Positions 44,404 to 53,281 of a DNA stretch of 64,000 nucleotides are shown piece after piece. Position 1 is the stretch's first letter; the number at the start of each line of letters is the position of its first letter. The notes beneath the pieces were generated by a model. The model ran no database searches. It saw nothing but the letters and a program-made list of their open reading frames with translations, and was not told the origin of the DNA. The translations under genes and the position numbers were made by a program. Source of the stretch: an uncultured Clostridia bacterium (GTDB lineage Bacteria > Bacillota > Clostridia > Christensenellales > UBA1242); the NCBI GenBank assembly GCA_934748015.1, contig CAKVHF010000001.1, positions 1 to 64,000 on the forward strand. Direction: 5' to 3'.

Positions 44404-45552
44404 ATGCATAATAAAATTGATAAAGAATTGCTTAATAAAGTACATATCTTAAGTAACGAAACTCAAGCCTGCATAATTAGATTTGATAGTGATCAAAGTG
44501 CTATCAATTATGTGCAAGATAAGAAGTTGAAATCGTATGAATACTTCAAGTGTATTAATGCTCTTGCAGTGGAACTATCCTTAAGTAGTATATATAAGAT
44601 GGCAATGCGAAACGATGTAGTATATATATCATCTACTAGCAACGTCTGTACCTTGATCAATGTTGCAAAAAATATAATTGGTGTCCCCAATAAAATTAGC
44701 TCAAGTAGTGACTTTGCAACCGCAATAATTGATACGGGGATTTATCCACATTTAGATTTTATGTTAGGTAGGCATTGCAAAATTGTTGAATTTATTGACT
44801 TGATTTCGTCAAAAAATACAATATATGACGATAATGGGCATGGGACAATGGTTACTAGTATTTTGACTGGAAATGGTATAGTTTCTGACACAAAATATAA
44901 AGGTATTGACAATAATTCTAATATAATAATGATAAAGGCGTTGGATCAAAATGGCGAAACAAATGCTATAAACATACTTAGGGCAATGCAATGGATATAT
45001 GATAATAAAGCAAAATATAATATAAAAATTGTGTGTATGAGTTTTGGTAGCACAATGTTAGATCGTAATGATCCGCTAGTGTTAGGTGCTGAAGCATTGT
45101 GGGATATAGGGGTTGTTGTTGTATGTGCGTGTGGCAATAGTGGACCAGAGATTTCTTCTATTAAGTCGCCTAGTGCTAGCCCCAAAGTAATTAGTGTTGG
45201 CGCTCTGGATGATGGTAGGGTTAATGATAAATATTCGATAGCAAATTTTTCTGTGGCAGACTTCTCTAGTAGAGGCCCAGCCTATGGCAATTACAAGCCC
45301 GATCTAGTTGTAAGTGGAGTGGATGTAGTTGGTGCTGTCAACTTTGGATTGACGAGAAAATTTTATGATAAGATGTCTGGTACTAGTGTTGCAACACCAA
45401 TAGTTGCGGGTGTTGTGTCTAGACTTATTAAGAAGTATCCTAAGCACTCTTGTGATCAGATTAAGAAGATACTAATAAGCAATTGTCATCCAATAACAGG
45501 TGATCGAAATATTGAGGGTTATGGGTGGTTGGATATAAGTAAAATATTATAA
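44404..45552 (+). CDS. S8 family (subtilisin-like) peptidase, intracellular
   Basis: The 382-residue peptidase has the triad Asp110 (AIIDTGIYPH), His146 (DDNGHGTMV) and Ser328 (MSGTSVATP), with the oxyanion region CACGNSGPE. There is no signal peptide; about 100 residues precede the catalytic domain, with no typical I9 pro-domain motif visible. This fits the intracellular AprX or spore-associated subtilase type. It follows a small gene by 2 bases and has no ribosome site of its own beyond that coupling. A strong terminator follows. Confidence 0.9.
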   Translation: MHNKIDKELLNKVHILSNETQACIIRFDSDQSAINYVQDKKLKSYEYFKCINALAVELSLSSIYKMAMRNDVVYISSTSNVCTLINVAKNIIGVPNKISSSSDFATAIIDTGIYPHLDFMLGRHCKIVEFIDLISSKNTIYDDNGHGTMVTSILTGNGIVSDTKYKGIDNNSNIIMIKALDQNGETNAINILRAMQWIYDNKAKYNIKIVCMSFGSTMLDRNDPLVLGAEALWDIGVVVVCACGNSGPEISSIKSPSASPKVISVGALDDGRVNDKYSIANFSVADFSSRGPAYGNYKPDLVVSGVDVVGAVNFGLTRKFYDKMSGTSVATPIVAGVVSRLIKKYPKHSCDQIKKILISNCHPITGDRNIEGYGWLDISKIL

Positions 45553-45555
45553 AAA

Positions 45556-45616
45556 AATATTAATGTTAGGACACCTTACAATATATAGTGTCATGCTAAC
45601 ATTGATATTTTTTTTT
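45556..45616. terminator. Bidirectional terminator
   Basis: Stem AATATTAATGTTAG / CTAACATTGATATT with inner ACAC / GTGT and T runs both ways. Confidence 0.88.
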
Positions 45617-45627
45617 GCACAATTATT

Positions 45628-46767
45628 TTATTTTTCGGTGTTGAAATTTGCTATTATTTTTTTTAGTGTTTTAACAAATTTCTTGGCTTGAGAGATTGTG
45701 TTGAAATATGATAATCCTATTCTACACATTCCGGTATTTAGTGTTCCGTAATACTCATGCACTTTTGGTGCACAATGCAGACCGCTTCTTATCTCTATAT
45801 TGTATTTGTCTAGTTCGGTTGCTACTTCACTAGAAGTTCGACCTTTGATATTAAATGATATTACCCCCACACTTGTTTGGTTGGAGTATAATATTACATC
45901 GTCTATTTTGTTTAATTCAGTAATTAGGTATTTGGTTAGTTTAGCAACTCTATATTTGATTGCGTCTAGGTGCTTTGAGGTATAACATATTCCTGCATTT
46001 AGTCCCATGATGTTAGATACACTCATCGTTCCACTTTCTAGTCCCTCTGGTAGATCGACTGGCTGAATTATGCTTTCGCTAAATGTTCCTGTGCCACCGT
46101 ATAGTAGTGGAGTAGGACTACAGTTGTTACAGATAAGCAGACCTATCCCTTGAGGGCCAAACACACCTTTGTGACCTGCTATGCTTAAGTAGTTAATGTG
46201 CATTGATTTCATATCTATATTTTCATGGCCTGCACTTTGAGCACCGTCTACAACATATATAAGGTTTTTGTCAAAGCACAACTTTCCGATTTTAACAATG
46301 TTTTGCTTAAATCCTGTTACATTGGATATATGGTTGGTAACGACCATATATGTGTTAGAGCGTATTGCTTGTTCTATGGATGACGCCTGTATTATTCCAT
46401 TTTTGTCAGGGGTGACTAGGGTATAAGTAACACCATAGTTGTCGCTTAGATATTGCAATGTCCTAAGGACCGAGTTGTGTTCAAATATAGTCGCAACAAT
46501 GTGTCCGCCTTTTATAACATTGCTTCTTAGTGCCATATTAAGTGCTTCTGTGCAACTTTTGGTGATAACAACATTGTCTGGGCTAGTTGTGTTGAAGAAA
46601 TCGCAAGCGGTTTGTCTAAGCCTAAATACTTGCAGGTTAGCAACAATTGCGTTGCGATATCCCGCTCTGCCGGGGTTGTAGTTGTATTGAGTAATTCCTT
46701 TGTGTATTGCACGAATTACGCATCTAGGTTTGGTGTGGGTAGTGGAGCAATTGTCTAAATATATCAT
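45628..46767 (-). CDS. Cysteine desulfurase family protein (class V aminotransferase)
   Basis: The 379-residue PLP enzyme has Asp174 in DGAQSAG, PLP-lysine Lys200 in AGHKGVFGPQG, and catalytic Cys332 in RSGLHCAP. The RSGLHCAPxxHxxxGT block marks the SufS-like group II family, which takes sulfur from cysteine (or Se from selenocysteine). AAGGAA precedes the ATG. It is divergent from a DUF3343 gene, a pairing often seen in Clostridia and suggestive of sulfur or selenium transfer. Confidence 0.9.
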   Translation of the reverse strand: MIYLDNCSTTHTKPRCVIRAIHKGITQYNYNPGRAGYRNAIVANLQVFRLRQTACDFFNTTSPDNVVITKSCTEALNMALRSNVIKGGHIVATIFEHNSVLRTLQYLSDNYGVTYTLVTPDKNGIIQASSIEQAIRSNTYMVVTNHISNVTGFKQNIVKIGKLCFDKNLIYVVDGAQSAGHENIDMKSMHINYLSIAGHKGVFGPQGIGLLICNNCSPTPLLYGGTGTFSESIIQPVDLPEGLESGTMSVSNIMGLNAGICYTSKHLDAIKYRVAKLTKYLITELNKIDDVILYSNQTSVGVISFNIKGRTSSEVATELDKYNIEIRSGLHCAPKVHEYYGTLNTGMCRIGLSYFNTISQAKKFVKTLKKIIANFNTEK

Positions 46768-46843
46768 AAGTCACATTCCTTATTTCATTCACAAAATTAT
46801 TGTATACTAAATATTATGAATTAGAAGGACAAACGGTGATATC

Positions 46844-47104
46844 ATGGATAATATTTTAGTAATTTTTGGTAATCGCAATACAACTATGCAACTATATACA
46901 CTTTTGCGAAAGATTGGTGTTAGATGTGTAATAGTGCCTGTTCCCAATCAACTTAGTGTGTCTTGTGGGTTGTCGCTGCAGACATCTTATAGCAATTTAG
47001 ACAAAGTATTGTTTGTTATACGCAAAATGCAAATAAAACAGTCATACAAGATCTTCAGAGAACGCAAAATTAATAATCGTAGTGTCTATCAGAAAGTGAT
47101 CTAG
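46844..47104 (+). CDS. DUF3343 putative Se/S carrier protein
   Basis: The 86-residue protein has the family pattern LVIFGNRNTTMQLYTLLRKIGVRCVIVPVPNQLSVSCGLSLQT. The Cys in SCGLS is the proposed chalcogen carrier. The C-terminal 20 residues are basic. It lies 76 bp from, and divergent to, the cysteine desulfurase-like gene, which supports a shared role. Confidence 0.82.
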   Translation: MDNILVIFGNRNTTMQLYTLLRKIGVRCVIVPVPNQLSVSCGLSLQTSYSNLDKVLFVIRKMQIKQSYKIFRERKINNRSVYQKVI

Positions 47105-47137
47105 CAACTAAGTAAATATTAAACTCATATAGTTTGA

Positions 47138-47166
47138 TTGCTTTTGTTGCGTTATTTTGATATAAT
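47138..47166 (+). promoter_or_regulatory. Promoter of nth
   Basis: TTGCTT (47138-47143), 17-bp spacer, TATAAT (47161-47166). Confidence 0.6.
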
Positions 47167-47282
47167 CTAAATGTAAGTTGTGCAGTGCGTAATATTGTGT
47201 TATTGTTAAGCAAAAGTTTACTATTTAACATGTAGTATGCATAGTGCAAAAATGTCGGTTGGTAAAGGGGTTTTTGATAATT

Positions 47283-47915
47283 TTGAATACTACAGATAGC
47301 AAATGGGAAATATATAAAAAAATTAAAGCATTGTTGCCAGAATTGAAGTGTGAACTTAACTATAACAATATGTTTGAATTGCTTGTAGCAGTTGTTCTTA
47401 GTGCGCAATGTACGGACAAGCGTGTCAACTTGGTGACTCCAACACTTTTTGCTAAATATCCTACTCCTTATGCTATGGCAAAGGCTGATATGGATGATCT
47501 AAAAGCAATTATCCACTCGTGCGGAACATATACTGTCAAGGCTAGAAATATCAAGGCATTATCACAATCGCTAGTGGATAACTTTGGCGGACAAGTCCCT
47601 AGAACAATGGAAGAGTTGACTACACTGGCGGGTGTGGGCAGAAAGACTGCTAGTGTTGTGCTTGCCGAAGGCTACAAGATCCCTGCATTTCCGGTGGATA
47701 CACACATCTTGCGAGTATGCAACAGACTTGGCTTTGTACACTCGTCCGACCCGGTTGTTGTGGAGAATAGGATGAAGCAATTGTTTCCAGAAGAGAACTG
47801 GATAGAATTGCATTATTTATTACTATTATTTGGCAGATATCACTGCAAAGCGGTGGGATATTCTTGCGAAAACTGTGTGTTACACGACGTATGCAAGTTT
47901 GATCAAAAGAAATAA
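47283..47915 (+). CDS. nth: Endonuclease III
   Basis: The 210-residue DNA glycosylase/AP lyase removes oxidised pyrimidines. The helix-hairpin-helix LAGVGRKTASVVL holds the catalytic Lys, with the Asp in PVDTHILRV. The [4Fe-4S] motif at the end is C-x6-C-x2-C-x5-C (CKAVGYSCENCVLHDVC). The start is uncertain: a TTG at 47283 gives the usual N-terminal length but AAAGGGG is 12 bases away; a TTG at 47274 and a GTG at 47244 are in frame. Confidence 0.95.
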   Translation: MNTTDSKWEIYKKIKALLPELKCELNYNNMFELLVAVVLSAQCTDKRVNLVTPTLFAKYPTPYAMAKADMDDLKAIIHSCGTYTVKARNIKALSQSLVDNFGGQVPRTMEELTTLAGVGRKTASVVLAEGYKIPAFPVDTHILRVCNRLGFVHSSDPVVVENRMKQLFPEENWIELHYLLLLFGRYHCKAVGYSCENCVLHDVCKFDQKK

Positions 47916-47975
47916 TCTACTATAGCAAAACTGCATGCTATATATTAAAAATCTAAAATTATATTGCAATATTTA

Positions 47976-48004
47976 TTGAAAATAGCAAAAAAATATAGTA
48001 TAAT
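47976..48004 (+). promoter_or_regulatory. Promoter of obg
   Basis: TTGAAA (47976-47981), 17-bp spacer, TATAAT (47999-48004). The 5' UTR would be about 190 bases. Confidence 0.7.
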
Positions 48005-48140
48005 GCGTCAAGTATTAGTAGGGTTGAATAAAAAAGCTCTAATTACAAGTTGTTTGAATATAAAATTTCAAATGCCCAAAATTACAAATATTATTCTTAG
48101 CACAAAGCAACAAATTGTGTTAAAAATAAACGAATCAAAA

Positions 48141-48180
48141 AAACAACGAAAAAATTAAAAAAACAACGAAAAAATTAAAA
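48141..48180. repeat. Tandem 20-bp repeat in the obg 5' UTR
   Basis: Two perfect copies of AAACAACGAAAAAATTAAAA in tandem, ending 26 bp before the obg ATG. Probably replication slippage; it keeps the region before the ribosome site unstructured. Confidence 0.8.
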
Positions 48181-48205
48181 AATATAAGCAAAAAGGGAAA
48201 AGGTT

Positions 48206-49468
48206 ATGTTTATAGACAAGGTAAAGATCAAATGTAAGGCTGGCGATGGCGGTGATGGAGCTGTTGCATTCCGCAAAGAGAAATTTGTTCCTAATGGTGG
48301 GCCAAACGGTGGTGATGGTGGCAAAGGCGGAAGTATATGCTTTGTTGCGGACAAAAATATGTCCAATTTGATAGATTTTAGGTACAAAAAAGTCTTTAGA
48401 GCAGAAAATGGTGAGCCGGGCAGTGGCAACAACAAATATGGCAAAAGTGCCGAAGATGTTGTGATCAAAGTTCCTGCTGGCACTGTTATACGCAATGCAG
48501 AAAATAACAATGTGCTTGCCGATCTTATGAATGTGGGTGATACTATCGAGATATTGAAGGGTGGCAAAGGCGGAAGAGGCAACGCAAAATTTGCTACCCC
48601 TACTAGACAAGCTCCTAGATTTAGCGAGAAGGGTGTTAAGACCAAAGAGTATGAGTTTATTTTGGAACTAAGAACTCTAGCAGATGTAGGCTTGGTTGGT
48701 TTCCCTAATGTAGGCAAGAGCACGCTACTATCCATTGTGTCCAATGCAAGACCTAAGATTGCCAACTATCACTTTACAACACTAGATCCTAATATTGGTG
48801 TTGTTCAAGTACACGGAGATTCTTTTGTAATGGCAGACATCCCAGGACTTATTAGCGGTGCTAGTGAGGGTGTCGGTTTGGGACATGAGTTTTTGCGTCA
48901 TGTTTCTCGTACAAGATTGCTTATTCATGTAGTAGATATTTCTGGCAGTGAGGGTAGAGATCCTTATCAAGACTATGTGGATATCAACAAAGAACTAGCG
49001 ATGTATAGCGAGGAAATTGCTAAGTTGCCACAAATAGTTGCACTTAATAAGGCAGATCTATTGCAAGACGATAGCAATGTAGAAGATTTCAAAGCCAAAG
49101 TAGGCAAAGATGTCAAAGTGTTTGTTATCAGTGCTGTATCCAATGATGGCGTAGAGAAATTGATGACTGAGGTTATTAGCGAATTAGCAAAATTGCCTAA
49201 GAAGGACAGGCTGGAGACTGAAGAGTTTGATATCGATATGAAGGACTACTCTAAGTTTGAGATTATTCGCACCGAGGATGGATACGAGGTTATTGGTGAT
49301 ATGGTGGAGAAATTGCTTGGCAATGTTGCCTTGGATGATTATCAGTCCAATGCATATTTCCAGAAACGTGTTAAGGAATGTGGCATAATCGATGCATTGA
49401 AGAAAGAAGGCTTGCAAGAGGGCGATAAGGTTATTTTGGGTGATATCGAGTTTGAGTACGCAGAATAA
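48206..49468 (+). CDS. obg: GTPase Obg/CgtA
   Basis: The 420-residue ribosome-associated GTPase has the Gly-rich Obg fold (1-158; GGDGGKGGSI, GGKGGRGNAKF), the G domain with GFPNVGKSTLL, DIPGLI, and NKADLL, and a C-terminal OCT domain of about 80 residues (FEIIRTEDGYEVIGD to IEFEYAE). It acts in large-subunit assembly and stress control. yhbY follows after 30 bp. Neither rplU nor rpmA precedes it, unlike the common arrangement. Confidence 0.97.
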   Translation: MFIDKVKIKCKAGDGGDGAVAFRKEKFVPNGGPNGGDGGKGGSICFVADKNMSNLIDFRYKKVFRAENGEPGSGNNKYGKSAEDVVIKVPAGTVIRNAENNNVLADLMNVGDTIEILKGGKGGRGNAKFATPTRQAPRFSEKGVKTKEYEFILELRTLADVGLVGFPNVGKSTLLSIVSNARPKIANYHFTTLDPNIGVVQVHGDSFVMADIPGLISGASEGVGLGHEFLRHVSRTRLLIHVVDISGSEGRDPYQDYVDINKELAMYSEEIAKLPQIVALNKADLLQDDSNVEDFKAKVGKDVKVFVISAVSNDGVEKLMTEVISELAKLPKKDRLETEEFDIDMKDYSKFEIIRTEDGYEVIGDMVEKLLGNVALDDYQSNAYFQKRVKECGIIDALKKEGLQEGDKVILGDIEFEYAE

Positions 49469-49498
49469 CCAAATACAGTTTTAAAAGGAAAAAATATT

Positions 49499-49789
49499 AT
49501 GTTAGAGAAAAAAGATAGGATAAAATTGAGAAGTCTAGCACAAACAATGCCAGACCTAGTATATATCGGCAAAGAAGCATTGAGTGATACAGTGCTTAAG
49601 CAGATCAGAGATAACTTGACTGCACACGAACTAATTAAGATCAAGGTTCAGAATACTTGTGAGGAAGATATACACGAGTTGGCAGACAAAATTGAAGAAT
49701 ATGTTAACTGCGATGTTGTAACAATTATTGGAACAAAGATTGTTGTGTATAAGTTGTCTGACAAGAAGGGTATCAAGCACATTTTGTAA
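49499..49789 (+). CDS. yhbY: CRM-domain RNA-binding protein YhbY
   Basis: The 96-residue KH-like CRM protein shows LRSLAQTMPDLVYIGKEALSD, the basic region AHELIKIKV and VTIIGTKIVVYKLS, where the GxK/GxR loop contacts RNA. It is linked to pre-50S assembly in other bacteria. Its position 30 bp after obg is the usual one. AAAAGGA precedes the ATG. Confidence 0.95.
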   Translation: MLEKKDRIKLRSLAQTMPDLVYIGKEALSDTVLKQIRDNLTAHELIKIKVQNTCEEDIHELADKIEEYVNCDVVTIIGTKIVVYKLSDKKGIKHIL

Positions 49790-49877
49790 TTATGCAAAGT
49801 TGCTTAGTAATATTTGCCAAAATATCAAAAATAAGTTAATATATCAATATAATTGGTAAATTATCAAGGAGCGATAC

Positions 49878-50243
49878 ATGTTGGATAAATTGTGCAAAAA
49901 GATACTTAATGTGCTATGTACATTGTGCAAAACTGATAGTTATGTTATATTGGAAATTTCGGAGATGTTGACTGCTCTGACGACTGTGTGTGATAGCGAA
50001 GTGTTGCATAAGTATATGGATTATTTAGCAGAAAATGAATATGTGGATATCAAATATTATGACGACAAGCAGATATGCCTAGCATTGCTACCTAAGGCGA
50101 GAGGCGTTAAAGAAGAAGAGAACGAAACGCAGAAGTTTAACAAAAGGCTTTTCCGTTTTGCGTTGATCGTGGGGATTATTGCCTTTGCATGTGCCTTTGT
50201 GGGAGCGTTGATCGGAGCATTAATAGGTGGAGTAGTAAGATAA
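49878..50243 (+). CDS. Unknown protein, winged-helix-like with C-terminal membrane helix
   Basis: The 121-residue protein was not recognised. Residues 1-75 look like a small helical domain with a beta hairpin (EYVDIKYYDDKQICLALL), compatible with a winged helix. The C-terminus is one membrane helix (ALIVGIIAFACAFVGALIGALIGGVV). The next gene, 1 base after the stop, has the same layout, so the two are tail-anchored paralogues in one operon. AAGGAG precedes the ATG. Confidence 0.75.
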   Translation: MLDKLCKKILNVLCTLCKTDSYVILEISEMLTALTTVCDSEVLHKYMDYLAENEYVDIKYYDDKQICLALLPKARGVKEEENETQKFNKRLFRFALIVGIIAFACAFVGALIGALIGGVVR

Positions 50244-50244
50244 A

Positions 50245-50607
50245 ATGTTGAATAGAAGAGAAAAAATTGTAATGCAATATCTATTTGATACATGTATGTC
50301 CAATGGTGACAAGTGTCTTTTGTCCGCCAAAGAGATCTCTGTGGCAGTATATAGCAAGGTTGACTTAACTGAGTATGAGGTGGATCAAATAATTAACAAT
50401 CTTGCTTTGGACGAATATCTTAGTGTTATACATTCGGACAAGAAAGGTCAGACGGTGTATTGCATATCCTTAGCGGAGAAGGGCAAAGCATTTGCAAGAG
50501 AAAGACATAATAGCAAAGTTACAACTAATATGCTTATTTTGCGAACGGTGCTACTAGCGGTGCTATCTTTTGTCATAGGGTTGATACTTAAGGCAATATT
50601 TACTTAG
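50245..50607 (+). CDS. Unknown protein, paralogous layout to the 49878 gene
   Basis: The 120-residue protein has a similar N-terminal domain (KEISVAVYSKVDLTEYEVDQIINNLALDEYL, then a hairpin with YCISLAEKGKAFA) and a C-terminal membrane helix (ILRTVLLAVLSFVIGLILKAI). The ALAEKGxxF-type end of the domain resembles wHTH proteins. It begins 1 base after its partner's stop, so translation is likely coupled. Membrane-bound DNA-binding regulators or division/envelope adaptors are both possible. Confidence 0.75.
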   Translation: MLNRREKIVMQYLFDTCMSNGDKCLLSAKEISVAVYSKVDLTEYEVDQIINNLALDEYLSVIHSDKKGQTVYCISLAEKGKAFARERHNSKVTTNMLILRTVLLAVLSFVIGLILKAIFT

Positions 50608-50661
50608 GAAAATATTTTAAAAAAAGTTGAACAAAAATAATTAGAATTGATATAATGCAAC

Positions 50662-50738
50662 TTAAGAGAGTGTATAAAAAAATAATAATGTAGATAAGGC
50701 TTTTTGAAGACAGAGTTGAAATACTACATTATTTTTTT
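50662..50738 (+). ncRNA. Candidate small RNA gene of about 77 nt
   Basis: A promoter TTGAAC (50627-50632), 18-bp spacer, TATAAT (50651-50656) is followed about 80 bases on by a terminator AATAATGTAG / CTACATTATT with T6 (50684-50738). No ORF lies between. The 30-base loop (50694-50723) is purine-rich. It may be a free-standing sRNA; the alternative is that it is just the terminator of the upstream pair with a chance promoter. Confidence 0.45.
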
Positions 50739-50780
50739 GTGATTTATTTAATTTTTCTACCTAAATATCGCAAAAAAGTA

Positions 50781-50810
50781 TTGACAAGGTTGGGGATAAT
50801 ATTATACAAT
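50781..50810 (+). promoter_or_regulatory. Promoter of the ylxM-ffh operon
   Basis: TTGACA (50781-50786), 18-bp spacer, TACAAT (50805-50810). Confidence 0.7.
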
Positions 50811-50854
50811 GTATCTTGTCAAGTAATTTTACTTTACAAAAGGTTGTTTTGGTT

Positions 50855-51163
50855 ATGGATTTAGTCAGCAATTTAAGAAATGTTCAGTTATTTGATATGT
50901 ATGGCGAACTTTTGACAGACAAGCAGAAGCAGTGCTTGGAAGATTATCTGATTAATAACTTTACATTGTCCGAGATTTCGTATAATTATGGAATTTCTCG
51001 ACAAGCAGTTAATTTTAATATAAAAGAATCGCTAAAATTACTCAATTTTTACGAAGAAAAGTTAGGACTTTGCAAAAAATATGATACAATAGAAGAAATA
51101 CTTGTTAAGCACAATGTGCCTAAGACATGTATACAGACTATCCTAAGTACACTAAAGGAGTAA
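50855..51163 (+). CDS. ylxM: YlxM/UPF0122 helix-turn-helix protein
   Basis: The 102-residue protein matches YlxM, which in other bacteria helps SRP assembly. It has a sigma-factor-like HTH: LLTDKQKQCLEDYLINNFTLSEISYNYGISRQAVNFNIKES. The start at 50855 fits the family N-terminus (MDLVSNLRNVQLFDMY); AAAGG is 12 bases before. A TTG at 50816 lies only a few bases after the -10 and is unlikely. The stop lies just before ffh. Confidence 0.9.
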   Translation: MDLVSNLRNVQLFDMYGELLTDKQKQCLEDYLINNFTLSEISYNYGISRQAVNFNIKESLKLLNFYEEKLGLCKKYDTIEEILVKHNVPKTCIQTILSTLKE

Positions 51164-51165
51164 TA

Positions 51166-52497
51166 ATGGCAGTATTTGGAAATTTAAGTTTGAAATTAAC
51201 TCACATATTAGATAAATTAACCAAGAGAGGTAAGTTGACCGAGTTGGAGATCAAGGAAGCAATGAGAGAGATCAGAATTGCTTTGCTTGAGGCGGATGTT
51301 AACTATCTTGTTGTAAAAGACTTTATCAAAAATGTGTCCGAGAAGGCAGTTGGGGATAAGGTATTGAAGAGTTTAACTCCGGGACAACAAGTTGTTAAGA
51401 TTGTTCACGAAGAGTTGACAGAACTGCTTGGTAACAAAAATTCGAAACTAGACCTAAGTGGTCATCCTACAGTCATATTGATGTGTGGTTTGCAGGGTGC
51501 TGGTAAGACAACCATGTGTGGCAAGCTTGCTAATATGCTGAAATCTCAAGGCAAAAAAGTTATGCTTGTTGCGTGTGATATCTATAGGCCAGCAGCAATC
51601 AATCAGTTGAAGGTTGTAGGTGGCAATGCTAAGGTAGAGGTTTTCGAAGAAGGAACTAAGAAGCCACAAATTATTGCGAAAGACGCACTAGCAGAAGCGA
51701 CTAAGAAAGGCTATGATGTAGTAATAATTGATACCGCAGGTAGACTACATATCAACGAAGAGTTGATGAACGAATTGAAGGATATCAAGTCTATCACTAA
51801 GCCTAATGAGATTTTGCTAACAATCGATAGCATGACAGGTCAAGATGGCGTAACCGTTGCAACAACATTCAATGAGGCTCTGGATATCACAGGTGTTATC
51901 CTTACTAAGTTGGATGGCGATACTCGTGGTGGTGTTGCACTTAGTATCAAGCAGGTTGTAGATAAGCCTATTAAATTCTGCGGTATAGGTGAGAAGATAT
52001 CTGATATCGAGGCATTCTATCCAGATCGTATGGCTAGCCGTATTCTTGGTATGGGTGATGTGCTTACTTTGATTGAAAAGGCACAAGCCAATATTTCGGA
52101 AGAAGAAGCCAAGAAGATGGAAGAGAAGTTCCGCAAAAACGCTTTTACATTGGAAGATTATGTTATGCAGTTTGACCAAGTTAAGAAAATGGGCGGCATA
52201 ACAAGTATGCTATCTATGATCCCAGGAATGAGCAAATTGAAGATTGACGAAAATTCTATTGACGAAAAGCAGATCGAAAAGACCAAAGCAATCGTATATT
52301 CTATGACCAAGGCAGAGCGTATCAATCCAGAGATTATCAAAGGTAGCCAAAAGAAACGTATTGCGGCAGGTAGTGGCACAAGCATCCAAGATGTCAATGT
52401 TCTGCTTAAGAACTTTGAACAATCCAAGGAAATGATGAAGAAGATCAAGAGTGGCAAAGGCTTAAGTGCACTAAAGGGCATGGGACTTCCATTCTAA
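51166..52497 (+). CDS. ffh: Signal recognition particle protein Ffh
   Basis: The 443-residue SRP54 GTPase has an N-terminal four-helix bundle, a G domain with GLQGAGKTT, IDTAGRLH, TKLDGDTRGG, and a Met-rich M domain (from about 295) with GGITSMLSMIPGM that binds 4.5S RNA and signal peptides. The start at 51166 is 2 bases after the ylxM stop with AAAGGAG before it. The frame open from 51127 overlaps ylxM and is not used. Confidence 0.98.
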   Translation: MAVFGNLSLKLTHILDKLTKRGKLTELEIKEAMREIRIALLEADVNYLVVKDFIKNVSEKAVGDKVLKSLTPGQQVVKIVHEELTELLGNKNSKLDLSGHPTVILMCGLQGAGKTTMCGKLANMLKSQGKKVMLVACDIYRPAAINQLKVVGGNAKVEVFEEGTKKPQIIAKDALAEATKKGYDVVIIDTAGRLHINEELMNELKDIKSITKPNEILLTIDSMTGQDGVTVATTFNEALDITGVILTKLDGDTRGGVALSIKQVVDKPIKFCGIGEKISDIEAFYPDRMASRILGMGDVLTLIEKAQANISEEEAKKMEEKFRKNAFTLEDYVMQFDQVKKMGGITSMLSMIPGMSKLKIDENSIDEKQIEKTKAIVYSMTKAERINPEIIKGSQKKRIAAGSGTSIQDVNVLLKNFEQSKEMMKKIKSGKGLSALKGMGLPF

Positions 52498-52651
52498 GAT
52501 TAGACATGTTAGATTAGAATTTTTTGTACTACAAGATGTATGGTTAACATAACTGAGAGATCTTGTGAGGACTAAAAATATACACAATTACTATGAGTGG
52601 TAAAATTATTAGTAAAAAAGAGTAATTATCAAACAAAAGGGAGAAAAAACA

Positions 52652-52942
52652 ATGTCAGTAAAAATCAGATTGACAAGATTGGGAGATAAGAAGTCTCCAT
52701 TCTACAGAGTAGTAGTAACAGATTCTAGAAAAGCAAGAGATGGCGAATATATCGAGAAATTGGGTACATTCAATCCTCTAACAGATCCAGCAGAGATCGT
52801 ATTGGACGAAGAAAAGACTAAGAAGTGGTTGGCTAATGGTGCACAACCTACAGAGACTGCTAAGACTATCTTGGTTAGACAAGGTCTAATGCAACCAGAG
52901 AAGGCTAGAGCTCCTAAGACTGATACTAAGAAGAAGAAATAA
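52652..52942 (+). CDS. rpsP: 30S ribosomal protein S16
   Basis: The 96-residue protein starts SVKIRLTRLGDKKSPFYRVVVTDSRKARDG, the S16 signature, and has YIEKLGTFNP. The C-terminus is a Lys-rich tail. It binds 16S rRNA early in assembly. AAAGGGAG precedes the ATG. A 7-bp stem ACAAGAT / ATCTTGT around an inner GGTTA / TAACT hairpin lies at 52533-52568 in the space after ffh, possibly part of its leader. Confidence 0.97.
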   Translation: MSVKIRLTRLGDKKSPFYRVVVTDSRKARDGEYIEKLGTFNPLTDPAEIVLDEEKTKKWLANGAQPTETAKTILVRQGLMQPEKARAPKTDTKKKK

Positions 52943-52997
52943 TAACATCTTTAACTAAATTGCTATCAATCAAAGAATTAAAAAAGGAAAAATACTA

Positions 52998-53228
52998 ATG
53001 GAAGAATTGGTTAGATACATTATTTCCGCTGTACTAGACAGCAACGACTTCGAGATAACTATGGACGAGTCTAAGCCTAAAGCAACTATAATCAAGGTTA
53101 CTGCAAGCGAAGACAATGTAGGCAAAATAATCGGTAGGGGTGGCAAGACAATCTCTAGCATCCGTACAATTTTGCGTACTGCTAGTGCCAAAACTGGCAA
53201 AAGATATATCTTAAAAGTTAACGAATAA
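52998..53228 (+). CDS. khpA: KH-domain RNA-binding protein KhpA (YlqC)
   Basis: The 76-residue protein is a single KH domain with the loop IIGRGGKTISSI (GxxG) and the flanking strand KATIIKVTAS. KhpA with KhpB acts in RNA regulation in Gram-positive bacteria. Its place directly after rpsP is conserved. AAAAGGA precedes the ATG. Confidence 0.95.
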   Translation: MEELVRYIISAVLDSNDFEITMDESKPKATIIKVTASEDNVGKIIGRGGKTISSIRTILRTASAKTGKRYILKVNE

Positions 53229-53238
53229 TGTAATTGAT

Positions 53239-53281
53239 AATATCTGTGTACCAATATGGTATGCAGATATTTTATTTTTGG
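53239..53281 (+). terminator. Terminator after khpA
   Basis: Stem AATATCTG / CAGATATT with inner TACCA / TGGTA and T-rich end. Confidence 0.75.

Noticed and set aside
47964..48158. 64-residue ORF upstream of obg
   Set aside because: It spans the obg promoter and the tandem A-rich repeats and has no ribosome site.
48141..48180. CRISPR-like repeat
   Set aside because: Only two adjacent 20-bp copies without spacers; a simple tandem duplication.
48175..48765. 196-residue minus-strand ORF over obg
   Set aside because: It is the mirror of the Gly-rich Obg domain (Pro/Leu-rich translation); no ribosome site or promoter.
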